Shown: positions 9,688-18,918 of the stretch, piece after piece | Layout of the letters: the number at the start of each line of letters is the position of its first letter | Position numbering within the stretch: the first letter of the stretch is position 1 | Origin: JAAUTT01 sp963846585 | GTDB lineage: Bacteria; Bacteroidota; Bacteroidia; Bacteroidales; JAAUTT01 | Assembly (NCBI GenBank): GCA_963846585.1 | Contig: CAWJWO010000015.1 | Coordinates: 186,001 to 250,000 of the forward strand | DNA length: 64,000 nt | Reading direction: 5' to 3' | Made by a program: the position numbers and the translations under genes | Notes under the pieces: generated by a model | What the model was told of the DNA's origin: nothing | Database searches by the model: none | The model's input: the letters and a program-made list of their open reading frames with translations, nothing else

Positions 9688-11007
9688 ATGAAACGATATT
9701 TTATTTTAATTGCTTTTTTGGTTGCAACATTCACTGTAGTAAATTCACAGGTTGAACAGGTTGAATTTTCAGCATCCTTGTATAAATCGCTTGCAAACAA
9801 GCTAGATAAGAGTAACAAAGCCATTGAAGATCCTAAAAAGAAAGATTTGGCCAAAACCTGGCTGGAAAGGGCTTCCTTACTTCAGGATATAGGTGATGTA
9901 AATACACAGTTTTTAAGGCAAAACATGGCTTTGACTGAAATTAAACTTTCCCTGAAAGATCCTAAAGAAATTAATAAAACAACTGTAATGGATGGAAATA
10001 CTGAACATCATATTGATCAGTATGTTTATGATTATTTTACTTTAAATGTGGAAGGCAATCTTCTTCTATCCTGGAAAGAAACTAAATTTATACTTCCCAA
10101 TGCATTGGATTCAGCTGTAAAATGTTATCAGAAAGCTATATATCTGGATTCTTTAGGGAAACTTACCAAAAAAATTAAAGAAGATTTAAAATATATTAAT
10201 CTGATTTATCAAAAAGTTGCGCTTAATTATTATACTTTAAAAGATTATGCAGATGCCTACCATGCTTTTAAAAATATCATGGATATTAATGATATGAAGC
10301 TAGTCAATTATAAAGATACTGTTATTACTTTTTATACAGGTGTAATTGCAAAAGAAGCCGGGTTACCTGATGAGGCCCTGAAATATTTTTTAAGGGCAAA
10401 AAATTTAAATTATTGGATGAAAGAACCCACTCTTTTTAATAGTATATCAATTATTTATCTGGCAAAAAATGATTCAGCAGATGCATTAGCCATATTAAAG
10501 GAAGGATTTTTGAAATACCCTTCAAATACCGGTATTCTGAATGAACTTATAAATTATTATATATCAAGCGGTGAAAGTACTTTAGCATTAGATTACCTAA
10601 GAACAGCAATTAAATCAGATCCGTCTAATAAGTCGTATTATTTTGCCCAGGGAACTTTATATGATAAACTTGATAGTTTGGAAAGTGGAGTTGCTTCATA
10701 TAAAAAGGCTTTAGAGTTAGATACCAATTATTTTGATGCTTATTTTAATCTTGGAGTTATTTTCTACAATCACGGGGTTGAAATTCAGAAGAAAGCCAAT
10801 GATGAACCAGATAATAAAAAATATGAAGAAGGGAAAAAAAATGCTGACGGAGAATTTATAAAATCAATTCCTTACCTGGAAAAAGCTCATCAAATTAATC
10901 CAAAAGATAAGCAAACTCTTGATAATTTAAAAAGTGTTTATTACAGGCTTAAGATGAATGATAAGTTGGAAGCAGTAAAGAAAGAACTGGAACAATTAAA
11001 CCAGTAA
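9688..11007 (+). CDS. Secreted TPR-repeat protein
   Basis: A 439-residue protein with a Sec signal peptide (about residues 1-20, hydrophobic core FILIAFLVATFTVV ending before SQVEQ). The rest is helical tetratricopeptide-type repeats, clearest at DYADAYHAFKNIMDI, LPDEALKYFLRAKNLN, TLALDYLRTAIKSDP and LESGVASYKKALELD. TPR scaffolds bind partner proteins; no partner can be named from the sequence. Genes of this kind often sit directly downstream of gyrA in Bacteroidota, so co-transcription with gyrA through the repeat-filled 136-bp gap is possible. It ends 41 bp before a strong terminator. Confidence 0.85.
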   Translation: MKRYFILIAFLVATFTVVNSQVEQVEFSASLYKSLANKLDKSNKAIEDPKKKDLAKTWLERASLLQDIGDVNTQFLRQNMALTEIKLSLKDPKEINKTTVMDGNTEHHIDQYVYDYFTLNVEGNLLLSWKETKFILPNALDSAVKCYQKAIYLDSLGKLTKKIKEDLKYINLIYQKVALNYYTLKDYADAYHAFKNIMDINDMKLVNYKDTVITFYTGVIAKEAGLPDEALKYFLRAKNLNYWMKEPTLFNSISIIYLAKNDSADALAILKEGFLKYPSNTGILNELINYYISSGESTLALDYLRTAIKSDPSNKSYYFAQGTLYDKLDSLESGVASYKKALELDTNYFDAYFNLGVIFYNHGVEIQKKANDEPDNKKYEEGKKNADGEFIKSIPYLEKAHQINPKDKQTLDNLKSVYYRLKMNDKLEAVKKELEQLNQ

Positions 11008-11048
11008 AATATTAAAGTCACCGGCAATTTTAAATATATACTGATGAT

Positions 11049-11070
11049 ACCGCCTTCGGGCGGTTTTTTT
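11049..11070 (+). terminator. Rho-independent terminator after the TPR gene
   Basis: A 6-bp GC-rich stem ACCGCC/GGCGGT closed by the very stable TTCG tetraloop, followed by seven Ts. It ends the gyrA-side transcription unit just before the insertion-sequence region. Confidence 0.92.
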
Positions 11071-11159
11071 ATTTATGGGGTGTCGCACATAGCCGTCAAG
11101 CTAAGACAGCTTAAGGGCTTATATGCAAAGACATAGCGTTTATTTTATTTAGTATATAA

Positions 11160-11525
11160 TATAGGGGGATATCTGAACCAATACTTGATACCCTGGTAAA
11201 GAAATTCAAAACTGTTTTTTCAGAACGGGAACTTAGAATGAGGGCGTTTGAAACAGGTTTTATTAAAAGAGTATCTAAGTTTTCTTCGCTCATGTTCTTT
11301 GACAATCTGTTATATGATGCAACTTCTGAATCGCATAAGAGTTATAACCAAATGGCTATAGAAACCAAGACCACTCATGGGATAGATATATCTAAGCAAG
11401 GGATTGATCAACGTTTTAATGAAGGAGCCCAAAAGTATATACAGTCGTTAATAAGTCAGGAATTTTCCACCCTGATATCTGCTAACATTGACATGGTGCG
11501 TATTCCGGATATAAACGGACAGTGA
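11160..11525 (+). pseudogene. IS4-family transposase N-terminal remnant
   Basis: The frame is open from 11160 to the TGA at 11523-11525, with the only ATG at 11238. The encoded residues (LVKKFKTVFSERELRM, DLLYDATSE-like helices, then GIDISKQGIDQRFNEGA) resemble the N-terminal helical DNA-binding part of IS4-family transposases. The DDE catalytic core is missing: the frame closes about 15 bp before the ISL3 element begins, and no continuation is found after it. The GGTGTCGCACATAGCC sequence near 11079 may be the element's outer end. This is a decayed insertion sequence. Confidence 0.6.
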
Positions 11526-11539
11526 TTCCGGGAATTGGT

Positions 11540-11561
11540 GGTTCTTCATCACTTTTGATGA
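11540..11561 (+). repeat. Left terminal inverted repeat of the ISL3 element
   Basis: 22 bp, exact reverse complement of 13654-13675. It starts GGTTCTTC, as ISL3-family ends typically start with GG. Confidence 0.92.
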
Positions 11562-11587
11562 AAGTCTAAGAATAAAGTACACTATAT

Positions 11588-12037
11588 CTAAACTGCAACT
11601 AAGCCTTGCTTCTTTTCAAAGGAAATTCCAATTTTGCTCATAATATTATATATCTGAGCTTTTTGAAACTCTACTCCATATGTACTTTTTATCCATTGTT
11701 TTATTATTGGACCAGTCCATTTTTCGGAACCATACCCATAATAGCTTGGCTTTTGATTGATTATTGACAATTTAATTTCTAAAAGAACATTTTCTGGTAA
11801 AGTACTATGCCTACCTCTTCCTTTCCTGTCCTTTAAACCGTCAATACCTTCTTCTTCAAAACGATGTACCCAATTTGTGATTTGCTTAAAACTAATATTA
11901 TGTATTTCAGCTAATTTTCTACTTGAATGGCCTAAGGCAACCAGGTATACTAAATTGAGCCGTACGCCTACAGTATATGATTCATTATCATTCAAAAGCT
12001 TCTTTATCTCAATTGGATTTGCAATATATGATTTCAC
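11588..12037 (-). CDS. IS630 OrfA-like helix-turn-helix protein carried by the ISL3 element
   Basis: The 149-residue product has an N-terminal homeodomain-like helix-turn-helix (SSRKLAEIHNISFKQITNWV, about residues 37-56), a basic linker (GLKDRKGRGR) and a C-terminal winged-helix domain (KWTGPIIKQWIKSTYGVEF). This is the DNA-binding half of IS630-type transposases, ending just where the DDE half would begin, and no DDE half follows. It starts with GTG at 12037 and its 5' end overlaps by about 10 bp the proposed start of the transposase on the other strand. A regulatory role over the transposase is inferred from that head-to-head arrangement only. Confidence 0.8.
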   Translation of the reverse strand: MKSYIANPIEIKKLLNDNESYTVGVRLNLVYLVALGHSSRKLAEIHNISFKQITNWVHRFEEEGIDGLKDRKGRGRHSTLPENVLLEIKLSIINQKPSYYGYGSEKWTGPIIKQWIKSTYGVEFQKAQIYNIMSKIGISFEKKQGLVAV

Positions 12038-13653
12038 CTTTTATCCTTCCTGCAAATGTAAAGCTAAAAGCTGTGAATATGATCTTTACCGAAGGTCATC
12101 TTTATTTAAATGTCTCTGCCTGACAGACTGGTTCAAAGTGTCCTTTATGCAAAAAAACCAGTTATAGAGTTCACAGTAAATATACAAGAATGCTTGCAGA
12201 TTTACCAGTTTCAGGACACCAATCCAGAATGGAATTAATGGCAAGAAGATTCTTTTGTGATAACCCTAAATGTAAAAGAAAGATTTTTACCGAACGGTTC
12301 CGAGTTGAGATTAGCCCTTATAAAAGAAGGCTATGCCGTACCATAGAACTTTTGAGAAGAATAGCTCTTGAATTAGGTGTTAATACAGGATCTAAAATAA
12401 GCAGATATATGGGAATGCCTGTCAGCCCATCCACAGTTCTAAGAATAATAAAACAAATTGAAATTATCTCAATACCTGTAACTTCCGGAATTATTGGAAT
12501 TGATGATTGGGCCTTTAGGAAGGGTAATAATTATGGTACCGTTGTAGTTGATTTGGAAAGCAGAGAAGTTATTGACCTGTTGCCAGATCGAGAATCTAAT
12601 ACGTTGGCAAATTGGTTACGTGTTCATCCTGAAGTCACCGTTATATCAAGGGATAGGGCTGGCCCTTATGCTTTAGGTGCAAAAATTGGCGCTCCACAAG
12701 CCATTCAGGTGGCAGACAGATTTCATTTACTTATGAATCTTGGTGAAGCAACAAAGAGAGTGTTTCAGTCAAAACGAAAAGAGCTTAAAGAGGCATACAA
12801 AATTTATAATACACCCTTAATTGTTAAAGATCCAAAAGAAAAACTCATTGAAACAACCGCTATTACTATCGAAGAACATAAAATTATTCCTACAACAACT
12901 AATATCAAACGGCAATATATTTTTGAAAAAGTTAAAGAACTTCGTCAGGCTGGTAAATCAATAAAAGCAATCGCTAAAACATTAAAAGCACATAGACAAA
13001 CAGTTAAAAAATACATTAATGCCGATGAGTATCCTAAAAGAGAATACAAACAGAATATACAATTTGATAGTTACATTGAGTATTTATTACATGAAAGCAA
13101 CCAGGGTAAGACTAAAAAAGAATTACATCAAGCTATTGTAAATATGGGCTTTAAAGGTAAATATACCCAGTTCTGTTTTAATTTAAATAGGATATCCGAA
13201 GAAAAATACCCGGGATTATCCAGCGGTAGAAGTATTACACAATTAACTCCAATACGAACCTGGTCACCAGCCAGGTTATCAATGATGCTATATATAGATC
13301 CAAAACAATTAAACATACATGATAATGAATTCCTTAATCTGTTATTCGATAAATATCCGGAAATTAAACGATTAGAACAATTGGTTAAGAACTTCAAAGA
13401 TTTATTCATTAATAAACAGGATGGTCAATTAAAAATCTGGATTGAGCAAGCAATGCATCCGGAATCTGTATTGCAAAATTTTGCATCGAACCTGAAAAAA
13501 GATTTTAATGCGATTAATAATGCAGTAATTACTTCATATAGTAATGGACAAGTTGAAGGCCAGGTAAATCGACTAAAGAATATAAAGAGAAGAATGTATG
13601 GCAGAGCTGGCTTTCAAATGTTAAGAAACATGGTACTAATTAAGTCAGGATAA
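12028..13653 (+). pseudogene. ISL3-family transposase with in-frame TGA near its N-terminus
   Basis: The DDE transposase domain of ISL3 is clear (GIIGIDDWAFRKGNNYGT, then VEGQVNRLKNIKRRMYGRAG near the C-terminus). The uninterrupted frame starts at ATG 12190, which is too late: reading upstream in the same frame gives the family zinc finger (CPLCKKTSYRVHS, later FFCDNPKCKRKIF) and, beyond a TGA at 12121-12123, a typical ISL3 N-terminus starting at ATG 12028 (FILPANVKLKAV). So a single nonsense codon cuts the protein between residue 31 and the zinc finger. Initiation at 12190 would yield 487 residues with half a zinc finger. The gene stops one base before the right inverted repeat. Confidence 0.82.
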
Positions 13654-13675
13654 TCATCAAAAGTGATGAAGAACC
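13654..13675 (-). repeat. Right terminal inverted repeat of the ISL3 element
   Basis: 22 bp, exact reverse complement of 11540-11561. An additional 11-bp inverted pair lies outside the element: 11497-11507 (TGCGTATTCCG) and 13684-13694 (its complement). Confidence 0.92.
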
Positions 13676-13742
13676 GTTTAAAACGGAATACGCATATTAT
13701 AATATTTAGTATATTTACGTAACAATTCTAAATTATATCGTT

Positions 13743-14624
13743 ATGAATAAGATATATACATTAGTAATATTTATCCTAATTTCATTGAATTTGTGGTCTC
13801 AGACAAATTCGCCAAATTTTCAGCAAATTTATAATTTTCAGGTGGGAGATATTTTCTTATATAAAGATTCTCTAGTTGATTGCGGTTCAGGTATTGGTGT
13901 TTGCACTACTACAATAAGTTACACCAAGTATGAAATATTATCTAAAGTTGATAAAAATGATACTGTCATTTATACACGAAAAATTAATAATCAAACTATT
14001 GATACAATTACATATATTGATTCCATAAGCAATATTTTAAACGCCAATAATGACACTATTGTTGAACTTAAACCAAATTATTCAGTATATTTAAATGATA
14101 CAGTCTTTGTTAAGGTAAGAATAATAACTAAAGATACAGTTCTTCAAAAAATTATAGGAGGCTACCACAATTATGTTTATGATTATAATCATGGCCATTT
14201 TGATTCAACTCTAACCATTTTTGATGAAGGGATTGTTTTTATGCAAGTATACGAACAAGGTTTAGGGTTAGTTGATCAAAGACGTGGTCAGTTTGAAATA
14301 TACGGATCAACATCTCAAATAGGTTATAGAAAAGGACTTGATACAGTTGGAAACTTAAATGTCGGTATTCAAGTGGCAAAAGTAAATAGCAATTTTCTAG
14401 TATATCCTAATCCATGTTTTGATAAATTGATTATTAATTCTGATAATTATCAGGGCAATAATGTATATGAAATATATAGTTTAAAGGGAATATTAATTAA
14501 AAGTATAAATGAAACTGATAATCCTTTAGTAATATCAACATCTGATTTAAATCCTGGGATATTTATACTTAAAATATTTAATCCTGAAGGTGCCAGTTAC
14601 TTTAAAATAATTAAACAAGAATAA
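13743..14624 (+). CDS. Secreted protein with T9SS C-terminal sorting domain
   Basis: A 293-residue protein with a Sec signal peptide (hydrophobic core LVIFILISLNLW, cleavage near SQTNS) and a type A type IX secretion sorting domain over the last 85 residues: NFLVYPNPCFDKLIIN, an EIYSLKGILIKS strand and the closing LNPGIFILKI plus FKIIKQE. The middle, rich in beta strands and Asp/Thr, matches nothing I recognise. It should cross the outer membrane by T9SS and be anchored on the cell surface or released. It lies immediately right of the ISL3 element and is preceded by an AT-rich 67-bp gap. Confidence 0.9.
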   Translation: MNKIYTLVIFILISLNLWSQTNSPNFQQIYNFQVGDIFLYKDSLVDCGSGIGVCTTTISYTKYEILSKVDKNDTVIYTRKINNQTIDTITYIDSISNILNANNDTIVELKPNYSVYLNDTVFVKVRIITKDTVLQKIIGGYHNYVYDYNHGHFDSTLTIFDEGIVFMQVYEQGLGLVDQRRGQFEIYGSTSQIGYRKGLDTVGNLNVGIQVAKVNSNFLVYPNPCFDKLIINSDNYQGNNVYEIYSLKGILIKSINETDNPLVISTSDLNPGIFILKIFNPEGASYFKIIKQE

Positions 14625-14724
14625 GTTTATGAATTTTCTATTTAACATAATATATATTATAGGACAAATACTATTTATTATAAGATCAGATATTATATAC
14701 AATTATTTAATAAAATATTAATAT

Positions 14725-16257
14725 TCAATATGTATATTTAGTCAATTGATTTTTTAATTGAAATAACTCAAATTTTGAATTCTTAAATTTTGAAATTAAA
14801 TCTTTACTATGACTATTAATAAAATTATTTAGTGTAGTATTTTCCATATAATTATCACTAGTTATAAGGAATAATTTAGGCTTTAATTCATTAAATTTTT
14901 TATTTAAAGATAATGAATCCTGCATCCGATTGTTGGTAAAACTATATCTTTCAGTATAAAGAGCTAAAGCCCTTGGTTTTATAAATACTATTGTATCTGT
15001 AGGTTTTGTATTGTTTTTAATATAATTGAAAGCTTCAATCGCCTCTGTTTCCTGAGGCCCTTGTAAAATTGACGACTGGTCCTTTATTATGTTGGTTATC
15101 CCTGTTTTATAATATGATATACAAATAAAAGCCAGACAGATAGTTATTATTTTTTGGTTAATTTTAAGGTTTAGATTAATAGTTTTCAATCCTTTTACGA
15201 CAAAATACATTATAAAAGGCAATAATGGAAATAAATAACGGATACCTTGAGTTGAATTTGGGAAAAAACAAATTGCAAATAAATAAACAATTACGAAAAT
15301 TTCCATAAATGCTATTTTTTTAAATAATTCATTAATCAATCCCAAAACAAAAAATGTTAAAACGAACGACTTACATATTAATGGCAGGAATTCCCATAAT
15401 ATTACCTTTGGATGGAAAAAATTTTGCAACATATTTATATAGTAGGCAATGTTATGCAAAAAAGTTTCCTTCATTCCATAATTTCCGTAAAGGAATTTGA
15501 AATAATGCAATGTCCCGTTATGTATATTAAAAATGACATAATTAAAAATAAAATAAACAATTAAAATTGTAGAAGTTATAAATAATAATTTCAACAATAA
15601 CTGCAATATTGCATTTTTGTTTATGTCCCTCCCCGATGTATTTATTATTTTAATTAAAATATCAATAATTATTGCTATTAATAAAACTAATCCGGTACTT
15701 TTTATCAAAATTATAAATCCCGTAAGTAATCCACAAGCTATACAATTAAAAATATTTTTCTTATTATTTGTACTGTTGGAATTAATATATAATAATGCAG
15801 CAGGTATTAAAATAAAAGCAAATGAAAAATCAGAACCCACTTCACATTTAAAGCTTAATGTCCATGGATTATATATTAAAATAACGGCCAAAAAAACTGC
15901 AATCAGTTCACCGGTCAATGTACTAAGGAAGTAGATTATACTAACACCTAATAATATAAGAAATAAAGAGTTGTAAATATCAAATATCTTAATGTTATTG
16001 CCAAACAACCAATAAACAGGAGCCAATAAAAGTGGATATCCTACTGAATATACCGGTGGGCCAACAAAAGGCTGATCAGGATTAAAAATATAGCCGGTTG
16101 TTGTTTGTGGCTTACCTTCAACTATTTTTTTAGCTTGATTAATATATTGAGCAAAATCATCTCCCCAATCATGTGAGCTTCTCACATTAATAAAAAATAA
16201 AGGAATAAAGAGGATTGTATAAATTAAAATCCTATTGGTAAGTGATTTAAAAAACAT
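14725..16257 (-). CDS. Polytopic membrane glycosyltransferase, GT39/PMT-like
   Basis: The 510-residue protein has about ten to twelve hydrophobic segments, a first periplasmic loop with the acidic pair in SHDWGDDFAQYI (about residues 28-39), and a C-terminal soluble domain of about 120 residues. This is the architecture of GT39/ArnT-type glycosyltransferases, which move a sugar from a polyprenyl-phosphate carrier to protein or lipid on the outer face of the inner membrane. The family's acceptor cannot be told from sequence. The region is very AT-rich and both flanks are long AT-rich gaps. Confidence 0.78.
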   Translation of the reverse strand: MFFKSLTNRILIYTILFIPLFFINVRSSHDWGDDFAQYINQAKKIVEGKPQTTTGYIFNPDQPFVGPPVYSVGYPLLLAPVYWLFGNNIKIFDIYNSLFLILLGVSIIYFLSTLTGELIAVFLAVILIYNPWTLSFKCEVGSDFSFAFILIPAALLYINSNSTNNKKNIFNCIACGLLTGFIILIKSTGLVLLIAIIIDILIKIINTSGRDINKNAILQLLLKLLFITSTILIVYFIFNYVIFNIHNGTLHYFKFLYGNYGMKETFLHNIAYYINMLQNFFHPKVILWEFLPLICKSFVLTFFVLGLINELFKKIAFMEIFVIVYLFAICFFPNSTQGIRYLFPLLPFIMYFVVKGLKTINLNLKINQKIITICLAFICISYYKTGITNIIKDQSSILQGPQETEAIEAFNYIKNNTKPTDTIVFIKPRALALYTERYSFTNNRMQDSLSLNKKFNELKPKLFLITSDNYMENTTLNNFINSHSKDLISKFKNSKFELFQLKNQLTKYTY

Positions 16258-16479
16258 GGTTAAATTATAGTAAGTAATTAAATTTTAACTGATTAAACAA
16301 TATAGCTGAATTTATAATTTAAAAATAGGAAAATAATATTATTATACATTTCAAAAACTGATTTAATTTTTTGAAAGCAATAATTGATAAATTATAATAT
16401 TGGTTTTAACATTAAAATATAGCCAGATATCAAGTAAATGTATCTTTTCAGAAATATTTTCGTATTAACAAACATAAAA

Positions 16480-16875
16480 ATGAATATGAACTTTGATAAA
16501 ATGGATGCATTTTACATTGATGAAACAATGGGCACACCAAGAGTGTCTCTTAATCAAGACGGTAATTTTCTTATCCAGGGACGTTCACTTCCAATTGATC
16601 CTGTAGGATTTTATAATCCTGTTATAAACTGGATAAAATCATTTCAGTCTGATAATATTAACTTTGATATCAGGCTCGATTACTTAAATACAAGTAGTTC
16701 AAAACAATTATATATTATACTGGAACTTTTGTCCAGCAACCCTTTTATTAAATCATTAAACGTAAACTGGTATTACGAAGAAAACGATGAAGACGGATAT
16801 AACACAGGACGTGAATTCGAATCTTTAGTTAATCTGAAATTTAATTTTAAAGAATATGAAGAAGTATTGGATTAA
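16480..16875 (+). CDS. SiaC-family (DUF1987) protein
   Basis: The 131-residue product matches DUF1987: the start YIDETMGTPRVSLNQDGNF, then LIQGRSLPIDPVGFYNPVI, and FDIRLDYLNTSSSKQLYIIL. In Pseudomonas, SiaC is a phosphoprotein of the SiaABCD pathway that binds and activates a diguanylate cyclase. Many Bacteroidota carry DUF1987 proteins without SiaD, so their partner differs. I chose ATG 16480 because the 14 codons before it (from 16438) look non-coding; ATG 16486 is also possible. The gene stands alone between two opposite-strand genes; no kinase or phosphatase partner is adjacent. Confidence 0.8.
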   Translation: MNMNFDKMDAFYIDETMGTPRVSLNQDGNFLIQGRSLPIDPVGFYNPVINWIKSFQSDNINFDIRLDYLNTSSSKQLYIILELLSSNPFIKSLNVNWYYEENDEDGYNTGREFESLVNLKFNFKEYEEVLD

Positions 16876-16894
16876 TGTTATAACCGAAAATTGT

Positions 16895-18877
16895 TTAGAA
16901 AACTAATTTTAAAACACCTATATCACTACTATTATTAATGTCATTTAATACTGTTACAGTCAAATAAATTTCTCCTGCTGTATTTAGAAATATTGAATTT
17001 GGTCCTGTCAGCAGGCAATTTACAAGCGTTAAATATTTTATTTCCACTCCCTTTTCATCTAATACCATAATTTTTGAATCTCTTTTGCTGCAGGTAACAA
17101 CAATTAACCGGTTAGCGGGTAATGGTGAGCAGATTACAATGTTTGCAGAATCACCCTGTGAAGGCAATATTTCAGATTGAATGTTTCCCAAGTCATTAAG
17201 TTTTAGTATTAAAGGATTTCCATTTCTCAGGCCATTTAAAAACAATTGATTATATATTACCCTTGTTACTGATATGCTATCTGTTACAGGCAGGCTTTTT
17301 TCCCAGAGCAAATATCCCTGTGGATTAATCCTGAAAATCCAGCGTCCTTCAGCACAAATTACTTCATTTTTTGAATTCAGTGTTATTCCGTTTAAACTTC
17401 CTTTTTGGTTATATTGCCGTGACCAAAGTTTTTTATAATCAGGGTTTAATTTCTCTATAAATGTTCTGCTACTTAAAGAATCATCAATTTGATATCCGCT
17501 TAAATAATATTCACCTTCTGATGTCCTGATAAAATCCTTTATTTCATTACCTTCTACGTTTTTCTCCCAAATTCCTGAACCTGCCTGAGAAACTTTACAC
17601 ATCCATGATTTTCGGAATATTGTGTCAGCTGATCTTCCCGCCCATCCTGTAATTAACAAATTACCCTCCGGCAATAACATCACCTGGCTGGAATGATTGT
17701 ACCGTTGTGAACCAAATGCTTTATTCCATAAAACCTTACCTGATTTATCCATTGCGATGATCCAGCTTTGGGTACCATTGTATCCTGATTTTTCACGGGT
17801 TCCTGCAATTACTATTTTACCATCGGCAGTTTCAAGGATTCCTCCTGCAATATCATTGTTATCCTCATAATCAAATCCTTTCACCCATACAACTGCTTCT
17901 TTATTGCCTTCAAATTTTACAGCCATTTTTTCCCCAAGAGCATTGGATTTAAGATTAAAAATGTCAACAAAATATTCTCCTTCAGGATATTTAGAAATAA
18001 ATTCGTTATATGCTTCTAAAGTATTCACCTGTTTTGCCCTTTCATATATCAATTTCCTTAAAATTGCACGGGCACTCATAACCTGCATGGCCTTTGGATA
18101 ATTACTGATAAATCCATCAACGGCATCAATTGTATTTATATTCTTTGCATTATTAAATGCCAACTGATCTCTCAATTTTAATGCTTCAAAATATTTTTCA
18201 GCTTCAGGATAATCCTTCATGTAATTATTGTATGCTTCTATAGTATTTAGATTTTTTGCTTCTTCAAAAGCAAGAACAGAGCATGCTTTAATAGCTTTTG
18301 GTACCTGGGCCGCATCAGGGTATTCCTTTATAAAATTATGGTAGGCCTCTAAAGTATTAGTTTTTTCAGCAGTTCGAAATTCAATATGATTCCGGATATG
18401 AACTACATTTTCGAAGTATTTGGAGTTTGGATAGGCCTTAATAAAATGTTCTGCAATTTCAACATTGTTCTCTTCACGTACATATTTAATAAGTTTATCT
18501 TCAATATTTTTAATTTCTATATCATAATTGTAACGGTTTGTACGGTTGCGCCTGCGGGGATCGATTGAACCAAAATAGTCCTTTAGGAATACATTTTCTT
18601 CCGGAGTAAGTTTGTTAAAATTTTCGTTGGCTTTTGTTATATAATCCCATGCTTTGAAGAAATCATGCCCATTATAAGCCTCTGTTGAATAAATCATAGC
18701 TAATCCTAAGTTTGAAGCACTGTTTTGAATTTCTTCCTTTAAAGCTTTTAAAAAATATTCTGTTGCCTTATCATATTCGCCTTTTTCAATACTTTTAAAG
18801 CCTTTTACAGAGGCCTGTCCATAAGTGTTATATGAAATTGTAATAACAAGTAAGGTAAATAGTATTAATGATTTCAT
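16895..18877 (-). CDS. Exported protein with TPR-like repeats and C-terminal beta-propeller
   Basis: A 660-residue protein with a signal peptide (LILFTLLVITISYNTYG). Residues about 20-70 form a TPR-like start. Residues about 170-320 hold four or five tandem repeats of roughly 38 residues with the pattern NTLEAYxxFIxxYPxA. From about 325 to the end are WD/PQQ-like blades such as AGGILETADGKIVIAGT, WIIAMDKSGKVLWNKAFG and EYYLSGYQ. The combination suggests a periplasmic or surface scaffold. It follows an OmpA-domain gene on the same strand 41 bp upstream, so it may be a peptidoglycan-linked complex. Function unknown. Confidence 0.8.
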   Translation of the reverse strand: MKSLILFTLLVITISYNTYGQASVKGFKSIEKGEYDKATEYFLKALKEEIQNSASNLGLAMIYSTEAYNGHDFFKAWDYITKANENFNKLTPEENVFLKDYFGSIDPRRRNRTNRYNYDIEIKNIEDKLIKYVREENNVEIAEHFIKAYPNSKYFENVVHIRNHIEFRTAEKTNTLEAYHNFIKEYPDAAQVPKAIKACSVLAFEEAKNLNTIEAYNNYMKDYPEAEKYFEALKLRDQLAFNNAKNINTIDAVDGFISNYPKAMQVMSARAILRKLIYERAKQVNTLEAYNEFISKYPEGEYFVDIFNLKSNALGEKMAVKFEGNKEAVVWVKGFDYEDNNDIAGGILETADGKIVIAGTREKSGYNGTQSWIIAMDKSGKVLWNKAFGSQRYNHSSQVMLLPEGNLLITGWAGRSADTIFRKSWMCKVSQAGSGIWEKNVEGNEIKDFIRTSEGEYYLSGYQIDDSLSSRTFIEKLNPDYKKLWSRQYNQKGSLNGITLNSKNEVICAEGRWIFRINPQGYLLWEKSLPVTDSISVTRVIYNQLFLNGLRNGNPLILKLNDLGNIQSEILPSQGDSANIVICSPLPANRLIVVTCSKRDSKIMVLDEKGVEIKYLTLVNCLLTGPNSIFLNTAGEIYLTVTVLNDINNSSDIGVLKLVF

Positions 18878-18883
18878 TATTAC

Positions 18884-18910
18884 ATAGTTGTTAGTTGTTA
18901 GTTGTTAGGT
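18884..18910. repeat. Tandem heptamer repeat, AGTTGTT unit
   Basis: Three copies of the 7-bp unit AGTTGTT, the complement of the AACAACT array at 2229, filling the 41-bp gap between the OmpA-domain gene and the TPR/propeller gene. Confidence 0.88.
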
Positions 18911-18918
18911 TGCCACAT

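Larger units (their letters stand above)
11540..13675. mobile_element. ISL3-family insertion sequence, complete ends, 2136 bp
   Basis: Perfect 22-bp terminal inverted repeats (11540-11561 and 13654-13675, beginning GGTTCTTCATCAC) enclose an ISL3 transposase on the plus strand and a DNA-binding gene on the minus strand. ISL3 elements normally make 8-bp target duplications, but the flanks (GAATTGGT left, GTTTAAAA right) do not match, so the element has been rearranged since insertion or moved without duplication. The transposase has an in-frame stop, so this copy is probably inactive on its own. Confidence 0.88.

Noticed and set aside
11160..13694. Composite transposon made of the IS4 and ISL3 elements
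   Set aside because: The IS4 part has no second copy and no catalytic domain; the ISL3 element simply sits beside or in a remnant.
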